A stretch of 64,000 nt of DNA from Cryomorphaceae bacterium (GCA_016124575.1 WGNM01000012.1:1-64000); one strand, 5' to 3'. Shown: positions 34,063 to 42,499, counted from the stretch's first letter. The notes: generated by a model from the letters alone, not told the origin. Numbers and translations are program-made.

Positions 34063-36363
34063 TTATTTGGTGATGGATAGTTTCAAGTGAAGTGTGATGT
34101 TAATTCCTTGATCATCAGCGAAGTAACGTAGCCTGTTTAAATAATCACGGTAACGTGTATTCAGGGCGTTGTTGATGCCGATTCCTGCAGAAAAGAATTG
34201 CTTTTTGATGTTGAAATCTCTGCCGGCAAAGAGGTTGAGGAGGACATATCCTTTGGGCGGTGCAACGTAGTCGGAATTGTCGTCGTATAGCCGCTGTTCA
34301 TTGACAAATAGGGCTGAAAAGCCATACATCAGTCCTTGGCTATTTTGCCGTAATATCTTGTGCGTCATTCTATTGGCTGGCATCATTGGCAAATAAGTGC
34401 CGTCAGCTCGCTTCCCTTTTAGCATCGATGCGGTAAGTTGATAGCTGATTTTCTTGTTCAGCTTCTGGACGAAATTTAGATCTATACCAACGATTTGTGC
34501 TGCTGTTTGTCGGTAGTTGAACACTGGAAATGCTCCTCTGATGGTCAACTCAGGCTGATCGCCGGGTTGCAGGTAGATGAAGTTATTGAAGGCATTGAGG
34601 TACATGTCGGCGATGAGGTGACTGCTTTTCGTTCGCCATACAAATCCAAGGCTGATGTGCTTCAACTGTTCTTCAGTCAGGGTAGTATCGCCGTACTCAA
34701 TGGCTGCAGCGCCGTGATGCAATCCAGCACTATACAGTTCATTCACTGTGGGTGGCCTCCAAGCATGTCCGCCTCGCAATGTCAATGTAGTGGTTTCTGT
34801 TGTCCGATAAGCCACAGCAGCTGTTCCCGCTAAGCCTTGGTATTGGTAATCGGGGGCTATAACGTCGTTGCCCAATCGTCGGTAAATGGTTTGATGTGTG
34901 CGGTCATAACGGATTCCGACCTCAACGGCCATGCGGTAATCGCTCGATGTCCATTTCTGAATACCAAATCCACCAACGGTGTTTCTAACGTAATTGGGTA
35001 TGAATAGTCGTCCTTCGAAGGTGTTTTCTTGGTTCATTCCTGTCACACCTCCTACAAAGACATTTCGTTTGTTCTTCGAATATCTATTCCATTGTAAATC
35101 AGCAATTAATGTGGTGATTTCGAGATTTAGAGCGGGTATGTTAAGCGCTGCCAATGAGTCGTTCAAGGGTTCGTCTATGTCGTATTCTTGCCTCAAATTG
35201 TACTGTCTCGACAATTGTAAACTCAAGGTTGATTGCTTGGTCGTTTTCGAGAGTTTTAACTTGCTAACTTCGTGATTGATAATTTGATAAGGTCTGCCAA
35301 TGGCGTAAAGAAAGGTGTCGGGTGCTTGCGGTTTATCAGCCAATAGGGCGTTGTTTAAATCGGTCAGGTTACCGATGTGTGCGCCTGAAAAAATTCCGAC
35401 TTTGCTATTAACTTGGCTGTAGTAAAGGTCGGCAACAATGGTTTGATATTGGTATTTTCCTGTTAAAGCGAAGTTTAATTCTCCGCTGCCTGTATTGTTT
35501 AGATAATAGTTGGGTGTCTTTGTGTTTCCGCTTCTGAAGCCGCTTCCTTGCGCGCGTAGGTTGACGTGATGGCGTTTGCCAAAGCCGCCTTCAACGCTGA
35601 GCGATGTGCTTGCAGATCGTCCGTTGGATTGGCCAGACAAATTCACATCAGCTTTTAGTGAGTCCGACAATGGAGCGGGTACCATGCGGATAACTCCTCC
35701 TATGGCGTCGGATCCGTATTGAATGGTGCCTGCATTTTTAACGACTTCAATGCTACTAACGGCATTGACATCCGTTTCAGGTGCATGCTCGCTGCCCCAT
35801 TGCTGCGATTCAAGGCGAACGTCGTTGTTCACAATTATTACACGATTGCCAACCATCCCGTGAATCATGGGTTTCCCAATGGTGCTGCCGGTGCGCAATA
35901 CGTTCAAGCCGACCACATTTTCGAGTTTATCGGCCAGTGTAGTGCCGTCGAAAACAATGGCGCCGACTTTTATTTGATCCATCCGTTCCAAGAAAAACTC
36001 TGGGGCTTCAACTGTTTCAATTTCAGCACTTTCCAGTATCTCTGGGTGTATTTCAGGGAACAGGTTCAAGGTCTGATTGCCTGTAAGTTCTACCGCAGTA
36101 GCAGGTAGGCGCGTACCGATATAGCTGAGGTTGAGAATGTAATTCCCCCTGCACAATCTGTCGATGGTGTAATAGCCAAGGCTGTCGGTCACCGTTCCTC
36201 TTTTCAGCGATGCGATGTACACGTGGGCGTAGGCAAGCGGTTGTTGGTCGTGTTCATCGACCACACGTCCGCTCAAAATATACTGACATTCAGTATCTTG
36301 CGAGAATCCGATTAGCGCGGTAGCGCAGATGCTGAACAGCAGCAAGAGTCGTTTATGCGACAT
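34063..36363 (-). CDS. TonB-dependent outer-membrane receptor with CarboxypepD_reg-like N-terminus
   Basis: The 766-residue receptor has a signal peptide (LFSICATALIGFSQ), a carboxypeptidase-regulatory-like domain (ILSGRVVDEHDQQPLAYAHV ... GTVTDSLGYY, ~28-110), a plug (GKPMIHGMVGNRVIIVNND, QWGSEHAPETD, IEVVKNAGTIQYGSDAIGG) and a 22-strand barrel ending NITLHLKLSITK. HGMVGNRVIIVNND/QWGSEHAPE is typical of receptors found beside metal-related genes in this phylum. A His-rich membrane protein gene upstream and a lipoprotein gene downstream suggest metal (for example zinc) uptake. The ligand is an inference only. Confidence 0.92.
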   Translation of the reverse strand: MSHKRLLLLFSICATALIGFSQDTECQYILSGRVVDEHDQQPLAYAHVYIASLKRGTVTDSLGYYTIDRLCRGNYILNLSYIGTRLPATAVELTGNQTLNLFPEIHPEILESAEIETVEAPEFFLERMDQIKVGAIVFDGTTLADKLENVVGLNVLRTGSTIGKPMIHGMVGNRVIIVNNDVRLESQQWGSEHAPETDVNAVSSIEVVKNAGTIQYGSDAIGGVIRMVPAPLSDSLKADVNLSGQSNGRSASTSLSVEGGFGKRHHVNLRAQGSGFRSGNTKTPNYYLNNTGSGELNFALTGKYQYQTIVADLYYSQVNSKVGIFSGAHIGNLTDLNNALLADKPQAPDTFLYAIGRPYQIINHEVSKLKLSKTTKQSTLSLQLSRQYNLRQEYDIDEPLNDSLAALNIPALNLEITTLIADLQWNRYSKNKRNVFVGGVTGMNQENTFEGRLFIPNYVRNTVGGFGIQKWTSSDYRMAVEVGIRYDRTHQTIYRRLGNDVIAPDYQYQGLAGTAAVAYRTTETTTLTLRGGHAWRPPTVNELYSAGLHHGAAAIEYGDTTLTEEQLKHISLGFVWRTKSSHLIADMYLNAFNNFIYLQPGDQPELTIRGAFPVFNYRQTAAQIVGIDLNFVQKLNKKISYQLTASMLKGKRADGTYLPMMPANRMTHKILRQNSQGLMYGFSALFVNEQRLYDDNSDYVAPPKGYVLLNLFAGRDFNIKKQFFSAGIGINNALNTRYRDYLNRLRYFADDQGINITLHLKLSITK

Positions 36364-36406
36364 GTTGCACGTTCAAAAAATAAAAAACAAAAGGGTTTTC
36401 CTGCAC

Positions 36407-36425
36407 ACGGCAGGGATGCGAAAGC
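36407..36425. repeat. Short CCTGC/GCAGG hairpin
   Basis: CCTGCACACGGCAGGGATG; a similar CCTGCCAGCGGCAGGGATG occurs upstream of the pirin gene at 50831-50849. Both sit between a gene end or start and a neighbour. Confidence 0.4.
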
Positions 36426-36430
36426 TGCGT

Positions 36431-36784
36431 TTAGATAACAGGCGGACCGCGTCCTGTATGGGCTAAGCTTTTTTCTGATGTTTCAAAGTAAAGATAAAAC
36501 TCATGAAAAATAGATGAGTTGTCTTCGGTAGTACCGCGAATGGATTTGTATTCGAGGTAATGAAAAGATATGCTTTGAAGATAATCGCACAGTGAACAGT
36601 CATGCGATTCGTCTATCTCGATAATCAATCCCTGCGGAACATCAGTCTCTGATGCTACAACATGATGATGATGATCGCAATGGGTAACTTGATGTTCGTG
36701 TGAATGCCATAACTCATGCGGTAAAATAGATACCACCAAGCCAACCAAAAGGAAAAGTGCTTTTATACGAGTGAGTGTGTTCAC
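36431..36784 (-). CDS. Small His-rich membrane/periplasmic protein, putative metal binding
   Basis: The 117-residue product has one N-terminal hydrophobic segment (RIKALFLLVGLVVSIL) followed by HELWHSHEHQVTHCDHHHH, a dense His cluster, and later SHDCSLCDYL with a CxxC pair. Coordination of Zn, Cu or Ni is likely from composition. A GTG start at 36784 is chosen because TACCTTTG, a promoter box, lies at 36789-36796, inside the longer reading to 36865. It is followed by the TonB receptor gene. No named family is recognised. Confidence 0.72.
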   Translation of the reverse strand: MNTLTRIKALFLLVGLVVSILPHELWHSHEHQVTHCDHHHHVVASETDVPQGLIIEIDESHDCSLCDYLQSISFHYLEYKSIRGTTEDNSSIFHEFYLYFETSEKSLAHTGRGPPVI

Positions 36785-36788
36785 ATGA

Positions 36789-36796
36789 CAAAGGTA
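36789..36796 (-). promoter_or_regulatory. TAnnTTTG promoter element for the His-rich/TonB operon
   Basis: On the minus strand it reads TACCTTTG, five bases before the GTG start at 36784. It supports a short start and implies an almost leaderless mRNA. Confidence 0.45.
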
Positions 36797-36883
36797 GAGA
36801 ACAATATGTATGTGGACTAATGCATGGTGAATTTTTCTAAATATTCGTAAGTGTCTGAAATACAAATAGATGAGATTTTTATA

Positions 36884-36921
36884 TTATACGGAACTTTGCA
36901 ATTTTGTAATTACCCGTATAA
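36884..36921. repeat. Hairpin repeat family 2, copy C (38 bases)
   Basis: TTATACGGAACTTTGCAA faces TTGTAATTACCCGTATAA around a TTT-type loop. It lies between the DinB gene stop and the His-rich gene and can fold on either strand. Same length and central TTTGCAATTTTG as copy D at 46621. Confidence 0.75.
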
Positions 36922-36963
36922 TATTACCAACGTTTACTGTTGCTGAAGCAACTCATTTTCAAA

Positions 36964-37506
36964 TCACCTTGCTACTGCCTTCTGGGCTTGGACAACGTGC
37001 CGAAATTCGTGATATACCACAAACCGAAATGTATCTCCTAATTTAAACTTCAACCACGACCCCAAGGTGGTTTTGCATTTTACTTTTGCTAAATCACTCG
37101 TTCTTGCTTTTTCAATCATCACAAGCATGCGCTCCTGATTTGCTATAAATGTTCTCAATACAGTGATGTCCATTTTGTCATGCGCGGGGTCTTTGCTTTT
37201 GAAGGTCGCCATGGTCTTCATTTTCTCGGTTGGGAGCATCGATAATGCGAAGTAGTTCCCTAACCAACTTGGCTTGAAATGGCTCTCAACACGATGATTG
37301 TTGAGTTTGCTCTCTATTTCGGGATGATAAAATGCTGCATAGCGAATGAGATGCTCCAAACATTGAATTGCCGACCAAGAGCCAGGTGCGGGAGATTCAA
37401 ACATGCGGTCTTTGTGGTTTTCTTCCAGGTCTTTCGCAAATGCTAAATTGGTATGAACGATATTTTGAAGCTCATCCAGTAAGGTGTCGACATGAAGTGT
37501 TTTCAT
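36964..37506 (-). CDS. DinB-like four-helix-bundle protein
   Basis: The 180-residue product matches the DinB/YfiT-like metal-binding helical bundle: SPAPGSWSAIQCLEHLIRYAAFYHP carries one helix with a likely His ligand, and FRFVVYHEFRHVVQAQKA at the C-terminus gives two further His residues in the usual HxxxH spacing. Family members include thiol S-transferases and stress proteins. The ATG at 37506 (MKTLHVDTLLDEL) gives a normal family N-terminus; a TTG at 37554 overlapping the Crp/Fnr stop as TTGA is an alternative. Both possibilities place the gene directly after the regulator, so they probably share a transcript. Confidence 0.8.
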   Translation of the reverse strand: MKTLHVDTLLDELQNIVHTNLAFAKDLEENHKDRMFESPAPGSWSAIQCLEHLIRYAAFYHPEIESKLNNHRVESHFKPSWLGNYFALSMLPTEKMKTMATFKSKDPAHDKMDITVLRTFIANQERMLVMIEKARTSDLAKVKCKTTLGSWLKFKLGDTFRFVVYHEFRHVVQAQKAVAR

Positions 37507-37550
37507 GTCCCAAAGTTGAAAAAATACAGCGTGCTTTCTCTTGATTGAGA

Positions 37551-38090
37551 TCAAGATTTCCGAATCCTACTCAAGGTCTCAGGTGTCATGCGCAAATAGG
37601 AGGCAATGTACTTAAGCGGTATGTGCTGGAATACCTGCGGACTGCGAGCCAAAACTCTGTGATACCTTTCAACAGGAGAAAGTGTCAGCAAATCTTGTTC
37701 TCGTTCCATTTGTTGTGCGACAAATTGCTTTAAGATATTGTTGTAGGCTTTCAGTCGATCCAGGTTATTTCCGATAAAGTTTTCAAGGTCCAAGCGTGTT
37801 ATCACATCTACCGTTGTCTCTCGTAAGGCCTGAATCTGATAGATCGTGGGCTTGTCGGATATAAATGAATCCATAGCTGTGATAAAGGAGTCTTTATAAC
37901 CGAAACGTATGGTTTGCTCTTCTTCTGTGGTGCTCAAGTAGATGCGACAAGCGCCAGAAATAATAAAATAGATGTCAGATGTGCTCGCTCCGAATGGTAC
38001 CAAAAGTTCGCCTCTTTTATAGGTCTTTTGGACAAAGGCTTTTGGGTTCTCATTTCGAAGGACAGCAAAAAAATCCATTTCTGTTATCAT
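37551..38090 (-). CDS. Crp/Fnr-family transcriptional regulator
   Basis: The 179-residue regulator has a cyclic-nucleotide-binding-like barrel (KRGELLVPFGASTSDIYFIISGACRIYL) and a helix-turn-helix near the C-terminus (PLKYIASYLRMTPETLSRIRK). No Fe-S cysteines are present, so it is not an Fnr-type oxygen sensor. ATG at 38090 (MITEMDFF) is preferred to the TTG at 38102. Such small Crp-like regulators in Bacteroidota usually sit next to the genes they control; here that would be the DinB gene. Confidence 0.88.
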   Translation of the reverse strand: MITEMDFFAVLRNENPKAFVQKTYKRGELLVPFGASTSDIYFIISGACRIYLSTTEEEQTIRFGYKDSFITAMDSFISDKPTIYQIQALRETTVDVITRLDLENFIGNNLDRLKAYNNILKQFVAQQMEREQDLLTLSPVERYHRVLARSPQVFQHIPLKYIASYLRMTPETLSRIRKS

Positions 38091-38098
38091 TTCTGTTT

Positions 38099-38434
38099 TC
38101 AATAGGATGATGAAAATTCTATTTCGTGGCTTTGCGAAATTTCTTCAACGAAACCAGGGATGTCCTTCTTGCCTGAAATATCGGTAGTGAAAACTTCATC
38201 TTTCGGTGAACCAATAATTCGTTGGAGCAAAATCGAAAACCAATGTGCTTCAAATTAAGCATTAATGACGGACTGAAAGTCGAATTTCCTTTGCTAACAG
38301 CGTCTGATCTCACAAAATGTTTTCATTGAGCAGCCAACTTCGTTGCATTCGCTCGAGCACGATGTCAGTATCTGAAGCACTGTCCATCCTTGCTGCTAGC
38401 AAGTAAAATTCAAACAAGATTAAGAGCGCACAAA
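38099..38434 (-). pseudogene. Possible gene remains (TusA-like fragment and an unknown C-terminus)
   Basis: This 336-base gap has no intact gene but two protein-like pieces on the minus strand. One, ending at 38099-38101, reads ...SPKDEVFTTDISGKKDIP and FVEEISQSHEIEF, resembling the second half of TusA-type sulfur carriers (TDPxxxxDIPxF...GHE). It is preceded by a stop codon and has no start. The other reads MDSASDTDIVLERMQRSWLL then NENIL and a stop. Either may be chance. I rate this as probable decayed coding sequence. Confidence 0.3.
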
Positions 38435-39379
38435 TCAGATGGGTCTCACTTTTATGGCTTTAGGCTCTCCACGATCATTCAATGCTACTTCATAGGTAAC
38501 GGCGTCGTTCTCCGATAAATCATTGAAGTCTACGTCCATTAAATCGGTATAGTGAAAGAAGATGTTGTTGGGACGAGCTTCTATAAATCCATACCCTGCT
38601 TTGATAGAGAATATGCGACTCTCAAAGCTTTCTCCTGGGGTTTGGTCTCCTATAATTTCAGCAGTTTTATCTTCAATTTCGCTTTCCTGTTCAAGAGAAA
38701 CTCGGGTAGTAGGCTCTATGGTCGGCACAAACAAGGCATCTATGAGTTCGTCGCCGTTGTCAAGTCCTTCGTTTATTACCGTATGCATTGAAATAGGGTA
38801 GGAGGCCGCATCAAGCAGGTCTTGTGACGTCCGTGTGCTGAAATCACGACCCAACTCATTCATGCTCTGAATGTCCCACGAAAGCAGCATAACCCGTATG
38901 CCCAGAGTATTCAATTTCTTTATCAAGGGGACGTAATCGCTGTCGCCAGCAATCAAAACGACTACAGAAAAATTCTTGTGAATAGACAGCTCGAATGCTT
39001 CCAAAGCGAGTAAGACATCAATTCCTTTCTCTTGCCATCGTCCTCCACTTGATTTGAGAGGTAAATAATGCGTTGTAACGCCAGCGGTCATCAAAATATC
39101 GTCGAATACACGCTCATAATAAATCATGATTCCTTTATCTCTTGCGAGCGAGGCGCGATATCGACCACGAAAATAGTGCGCATCAACAATCTGGCAAAGC
39201 CTGAACTCTGCACGCATCAATCGAGATACCTCATCGCGGATGAATTCATGCAAACCATGGACACTAATTCGGGCTCTGCGAGCATGTGCATATGCATAGA
39301 AATCGCTGACGTGAGCGAAAAAATTACCATCGTAAAAAACTGCAATGCGTGTGAGGTTTTCTGAAATCTGTTGAGACAT
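38435..39379 (-). CDS. NYN-domain (LabA/DUF88-type) protein with C-terminal cold-shock-like domain
   Basis: The 314-residue product starts RIAVFYDGNFF, the first acidic strand of the NYN/PIN-like nuclease fold, then GIDVLLALEAFELSIHKNF and VVLIAGDSDYVPLIKKLNTLGIRVML, the family core with conserved Asp residues (D in YDGN, GID and GDSD) that would bind metal. After an acidic linker, FESRIFSIKAGYGFIEARPNNIFFHYTDL matches a cold-shock/S1-like nucleic-acid-binding domain. RNA cleavage guided by the CSD is plausible but unproven. MSQQISENL at 39379 is a better start than 39475, which adds an unlikely hydrophobic leader. Confidence 0.85.
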   Translation of the reverse strand: MSQQISENLTRIAVFYDGNFFAHVSDFYAYAHARRARISVHGLHEFIRDEVSRLMRAEFRLCQIVDAHYFRGRYRASLARDKGIMIYYERVFDDILMTAGVTTHYLPLKSSGGRWQEKGIDVLLALEAFELSIHKNFSVVVLIAGDSDYVPLIKKLNTLGIRVMLLSWDIQSMNELGRDFSTRTSQDLLDAASYPISMHTVINEGLDNGDELIDALFVPTIEPTTRVSLEQESEIEDKTAEIIGDQTPGESFESRIFSIKAGYGFIEARPNNIFFHYTDLMDVDFNDLSENDAVTYEVALNDRGEPKAIKVRPI

Positions 39380-39498
39380 ATCAGTGTATGAAATTAGATT
39401 AGTTAGAATAAATTTGAAAACGTAAATTAAACAGTAATAATTAATAAATGAAAATAGATGACGTTTCATCCACAAAGTTAAAGTGTCGTTCTACAAAA

Positions 39499-39918
39499 TT
39501 ATTTTACACATACGTTACAATTCGCGCGGTCATGCAAGCCGAAATGTAAAACTTGAGGCTTTTCTGGTTGTATCTTTTCTTCATATACCAATCGCTGAGA
39601 TGGATTTAAAATTCCTTTTATTTCCAATTCTCTCAGTTCTCTTAAATCTTTCTTATCTTGATTGTAAGCGCTAACACGCAGCGGAATTTGTTCTTCAGGT
39701 ATGTCTGACTTCTGAGTGTTCGAAATTTGCTTATCTATATCGGATAGAAGCACGGCGTATTTGAAAAAAACATCTTGTATTTGCTGCTTCTGATTCACGT
39801 CAAGCTCGATGGTATTCTCAATGGCATTAAGCTTGCGTTGATCGATGGCTGCTAATTCCTGCGCATAGTCGATATTCGCAATTGAAATAAACAAGATGAA
39901 GAATATGATTCTCAGCAT
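39499..39918 (-). CDS. Small periplasmic protein with signal peptide, LTXXQ-like motif
   Basis: The 139-residue product has a signal peptide (MLRIIFFILFISIANIDYAQ), two long helices rich in Gln, Asp and Lys, and ILNPSQRLVYEEKIQ, which recalls the LTxxQ motif of Spy/CpxP-type chaperones. It ends ANCNVCVK with a CxxC. A periplasmic stress or metal-sensing role is possible. Its start overlaps the divergent peptidase reading at 39896 by 23 bases. No firm family name can be given. Confidence 0.6.
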   Translation of the reverse strand: MLRIIFFILFISIANIDYAQELAAIDQRKLNAIENTIELDVNQKQQIQDVFFKYAVLLSDIDKQISNTQKSDIPEEQIPLRVSAYNQDKKDLRELRELEIKGILNPSQRLVYEEKIQPEKPQVLHFGLHDRANCNVCVK

Positions 39919-41317
39919 ATTTACAAAGTTACGTTTTTATTCGCTGGTCACCACAATGATCATGCTAAGCAACTTGGGGTCTTCTCAAAACGCGGCTTTG
40001 TCTGCGTTAATGAATGATAACAGATTAGAGGGCGCCAGCATTGGTGTTTGCGTTTTAGCATACGAGTCTGGAGAAGAAATTATTGTTTCAAATCCTGATC
40101 TTTCTCTTTCGCCAGCGTCGTCGGTTAAAGTATTGGTGACGCATGCTGCTCTCGAAATCCTAGGCCCTGATCATCAGTTTGTTACGAAATTGTATCAATC
40201 TGGAACCATCGCGAAAGGCGGGGTCCTGAACGGTGATATCGTAATAGTGGGCTTCGGAGATCCTACCCTTGGCTCAACAAATTTCGGAGAAGAGAAATAT
40301 GCTTTTCTCAACGAATGGCTGCAGGCAATAAAAAAGAAGGGTGTCCTTTCTATCGCTGGCGATATCGTAGTTGATGATGCCTTCTTCGAAGGGTCTCCAC
40401 TTGAAGGTTCTACGCCTTTAGAAGACGCTGGAAACTACTACGGGGCATCAGTTCATGGTGTCAATGTATTCGACAATGCCTGTGCGCTAAATTTAGCATC
40501 TGGTCCTTCCTCGGGCGATCCTGTTCGATTCATTGGGGTAGATCCCGAACTTCCTGGAGTTTCGTTTATTTCTGAAGCAACGGCTGCGGATGATCGGAAA
40601 GACAATGCCTTTATTTATGGACAACCATTCGATCATGAACGGTACATACGAGGTACAATCCCAAAGGGAAGTAAGGGATTCCAAATTAAGGGTTCAATAC
40701 CTGACCCAGCGATGGTTTTGGGCAATGAGCTGAAGAAAATGCTTGCGATGAAAGGCATTTCTGTTTCTGGAGAGGTGCGTGTTGTGAGAGAAACAACGTT
40801 GTTTCCAAATCTAACCTTGATCGCTGAAAAGCGATCTGCGCCACTTTCGAAAATAGTGTACATGACGAACAGAAAAAGCATCAATCTCTATGCTGCAGCC
40901 TTGCTGCGTCATATCGGTATGGCGAACTTAAAGGTTGGTAGTATCGACGCTGGTATCAAAGCGCTGCGTGCGTTTTATGGTGAAAAGGGCTTGCCTCTAA
41001 CTGGCTTTTGGCCTGTTGATGGAAGCGGGTTGAGCAGGGCAAATGCTGTAACCGCTCGACAATTGGCGATGTCTTGCAACCTCTTTTCTCAATCTACTGA
41101 GAAAAGTTTTGTCGAAAGTCTATCGCCTTTTGCCGGCAGAAGCTCTTTACTGGTAAAAAGCGGTTACATCACGCGTGTTAGAAGCTATTGCGGTCGCAGC
41201 ACGTTGTCCGATGGCAGGAAGGTAGTGTTCGCTGTTATCGTCAACAATTATTCATGCACCCCAACAGAAGCAAAAAATGCAATCATCCCGTTTTTAGAAT
41301 CCATAAGCTCCAAATAA
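39896..41317 (+). CDS. dacB: D-alanyl-D-alanine carboxypeptidase/endopeptidase (PBP4, S13 family)
   Basis: PBP4 trims or cuts peptidoglycan cross-links in the periplasm. The product (473 residues from the first ATG) has the S13 motifs: SLSPASSVKVLVTHAAL (SxxK), then VDGSGLSRANAVTARQLA (SxN-like; GSGLSR) and VKSGYITRVRSYCG (KSG/KTG equivalent). An insertion between motifs 1 and 2, normal for this family, holds IVGFGDPTLGS and DIVVDDAFF. The leader KLRFYSLVTTMIMLSNLGSSQ looks like a signal peptide. The ATG at 39896 overlaps the divergent gene's start; an internal ATG at 39956 would shorten the leader too much, so the start remains uncertain. Confidence 0.87.
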   Translation: MKNMILSIFTKLRFYSLVTTMIMLSNLGSSQNAALSALMNDNRLEGASIGVCVLAYESGEEIIVSNPDLSLSPASSVKVLVTHAALEILGPDHQFVTKLYQSGTIAKGGVLNGDIVIVGFGDPTLGSTNFGEEKYAFLNEWLQAIKKKGVLSIAGDIVVDDAFFEGSPLEGSTPLEDAGNYYGASVHGVNVFDNACALNLASGPSSGDPVRFIGVDPELPGVSFISEATAADDRKDNAFIYGQPFDHERYIRGTIPKGSKGFQIKGSIPDPAMVLGNELKKMLAMKGISVSGEVRVVRETTLFPNLTLIAEKRSAPLSKIVYMTNRKSINLYAAALLRHIGMANLKVGSIDAGIKALRAFYGEKGLPLTGFWPVDGSGLSRANAVTARQLAMSCNLFSQSTEKSFVESLSPFAGRSSLLVKSGYITRVRSYCGRSTLSDGRKVVFAVIVNNYSCTPTEAKNAIIPFLESISSK

Positions 41318-42397
41318 TTAAGCGGTTATGCCATATGTATAACGCTCAGTAGATTTAAGATGTCGATGCCCTAGCATCTTTTGAACGGTTTTCACGTCGA
41401 CACCTTTTCGCAATAAATGCACTCCCATACTCTGTCTCAAAACCGCTGGCGAGACTTTCCGTTTGACATTCGCATTGATAGCCGCTGCTGAACATATTTG
41501 TTGAATGCGCCTTTCGGTATACCTCACACCGTCTCGTGATTCAAATAGATAGTAGGAAGGCGAGAATTCATTCAAGTATTGGTCGAATTTTCGCAACATC
41601 TCATCTGAACACCGCAGACGTCGATTGACTTTTCCGTCGGATTGAATCTTCAAGTTTTGATAGTCGTAATCAATATCGCAAATGCGGATATTTACCAACT
41701 CACTGGTCCGTAAACCTAGATTGTACAGACAAGCCAATATCGTTCGCTGCTTTAAATCGGCGGTTCCTTTGATCATCGACTGGAAGTCGAGTAATGAGAG
41801 TGCTTCCGGACTGTAGTCTTCACGGTGGGGCATCGGGACTTCATGCAAATTGAAATGAAATCGGTCGCCAAAACATGCCGAAAACAAGCGCAAAGCATTG
41901 ATCAGTTGTCGCTTGTATGAGATTGAAAACTCTTTGTTTATAAGCTTCTCTTCTTCGAATTGCAAATAGTGTAAATGACGGATATCGCGGAAATGTTGAT
42001 CGGGGAAATGTTTGAAAAACGGACGTACCAATGATTCATAACTGGAAACGGTATTCACTTTATAACCTTTCTTCTCAAGCCATTCTGCGAATTCAAAGAT
42101 GGCGTCGTCTAAGGCGGCGTTTTTTGCACTGGCATTCTGTAATTCTGTCTTCGAAATATGGGTCTCTAGAAATATATCTTCATCGGCATATTCGTGAATG
42201 TGATACGCACTGGTGAAAAGATCTAGCACTGTTCTTCGCACTTCCTCGTTGCCCGGTAATATCCAATATCCGCTTCTGCGCTTTGTGAACAGTGGATTTC
42301 CTGAAAGAAGTTTGATGGCTGAATTGGGGATTCTAAGTCGGAACTCTGATTGACTTGCTTGCGTCTTCCTGAAAAGAAAAATTTCCTGTGTTTTCAT
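41318..42397 (-). CDS. Tyrosine recombinase/integrase with atypical active site
   Basis: The 359-residue protein has a SAM-like core-binding domain (~90-180) and a catalytic domain. Visible catalytic residues are Arg230 (GLRTSELV), a probable Lys256 (SDGKVNRR), Arg321 (VLRQS), His344 (MLGHRHLKST) and Tyr353 (ERYTYG). The usual HxLR His is Ala318 (SPAVLRQS) and the next His is Gln322. It has no excisionase, phage or transfer neighbours. Two TTTGTAGATGA direct repeats lie upstream. It could be a solitary host recombinase or a relic; Tyr conservation argues for activity. Its stop lies one base from the end of dacB. Confidence 0.85.
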   Translation of the reverse strand: MKTQEIFLFRKTQASQSEFRLRIPNSAIKLLSGNPLFTKRRSGYWILPGNEEVRRTVLDLFTSAYHIHEYADEDIFLETHISKTELQNASAKNAALDDAIFEFAEWLEKKGYKVNTVSSYESLVRPFFKHFPDQHFRDIRHLHYLQFEEEKLINKEFSISYKRQLINALRLFSACFGDRFHFNLHEVPMPHREDYSPEALSLLDFQSMIKGTADLKQRTILACLYNLGLRTSELVNIRICDIDYDYQNLKIQSDGKVNRRLRCSDEMLRKFDQYLNEFSPSYYLFESRDGVRYTERRIQQICSAAAINANVKRKVSPAVLRQSMGVHLLRKGVDVKTVQKMLGHRHLKSTERYTYGITA

Positions 42398-42440
42398 AAG
42401 TTTGATTTAATGTTAACGCAAAGTAAAACAAGTTTCCGAA

Positions 42441-42486
42441 GTTTAAAAATTCATTTTGTAGATGATAGTTTAAACTTTGTAGATGA
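42441..42486. repeat. Two direct repeats GTTTAAA...TTTGTAGATGA upstream of the recombinase gene
   Basis: TTTGTAGATGA occurs at 42455-42465 and 42476-42486, 21 bases apart. GTTTAAA precedes each copy (42441-42447 and 42468-42474). They lie between the recombinase start and the next operon's terminator and could be operators or recombinase arm-binding sites. Confidence 0.6.
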
Positions 42487-42499
42487 AAATATGATCATA

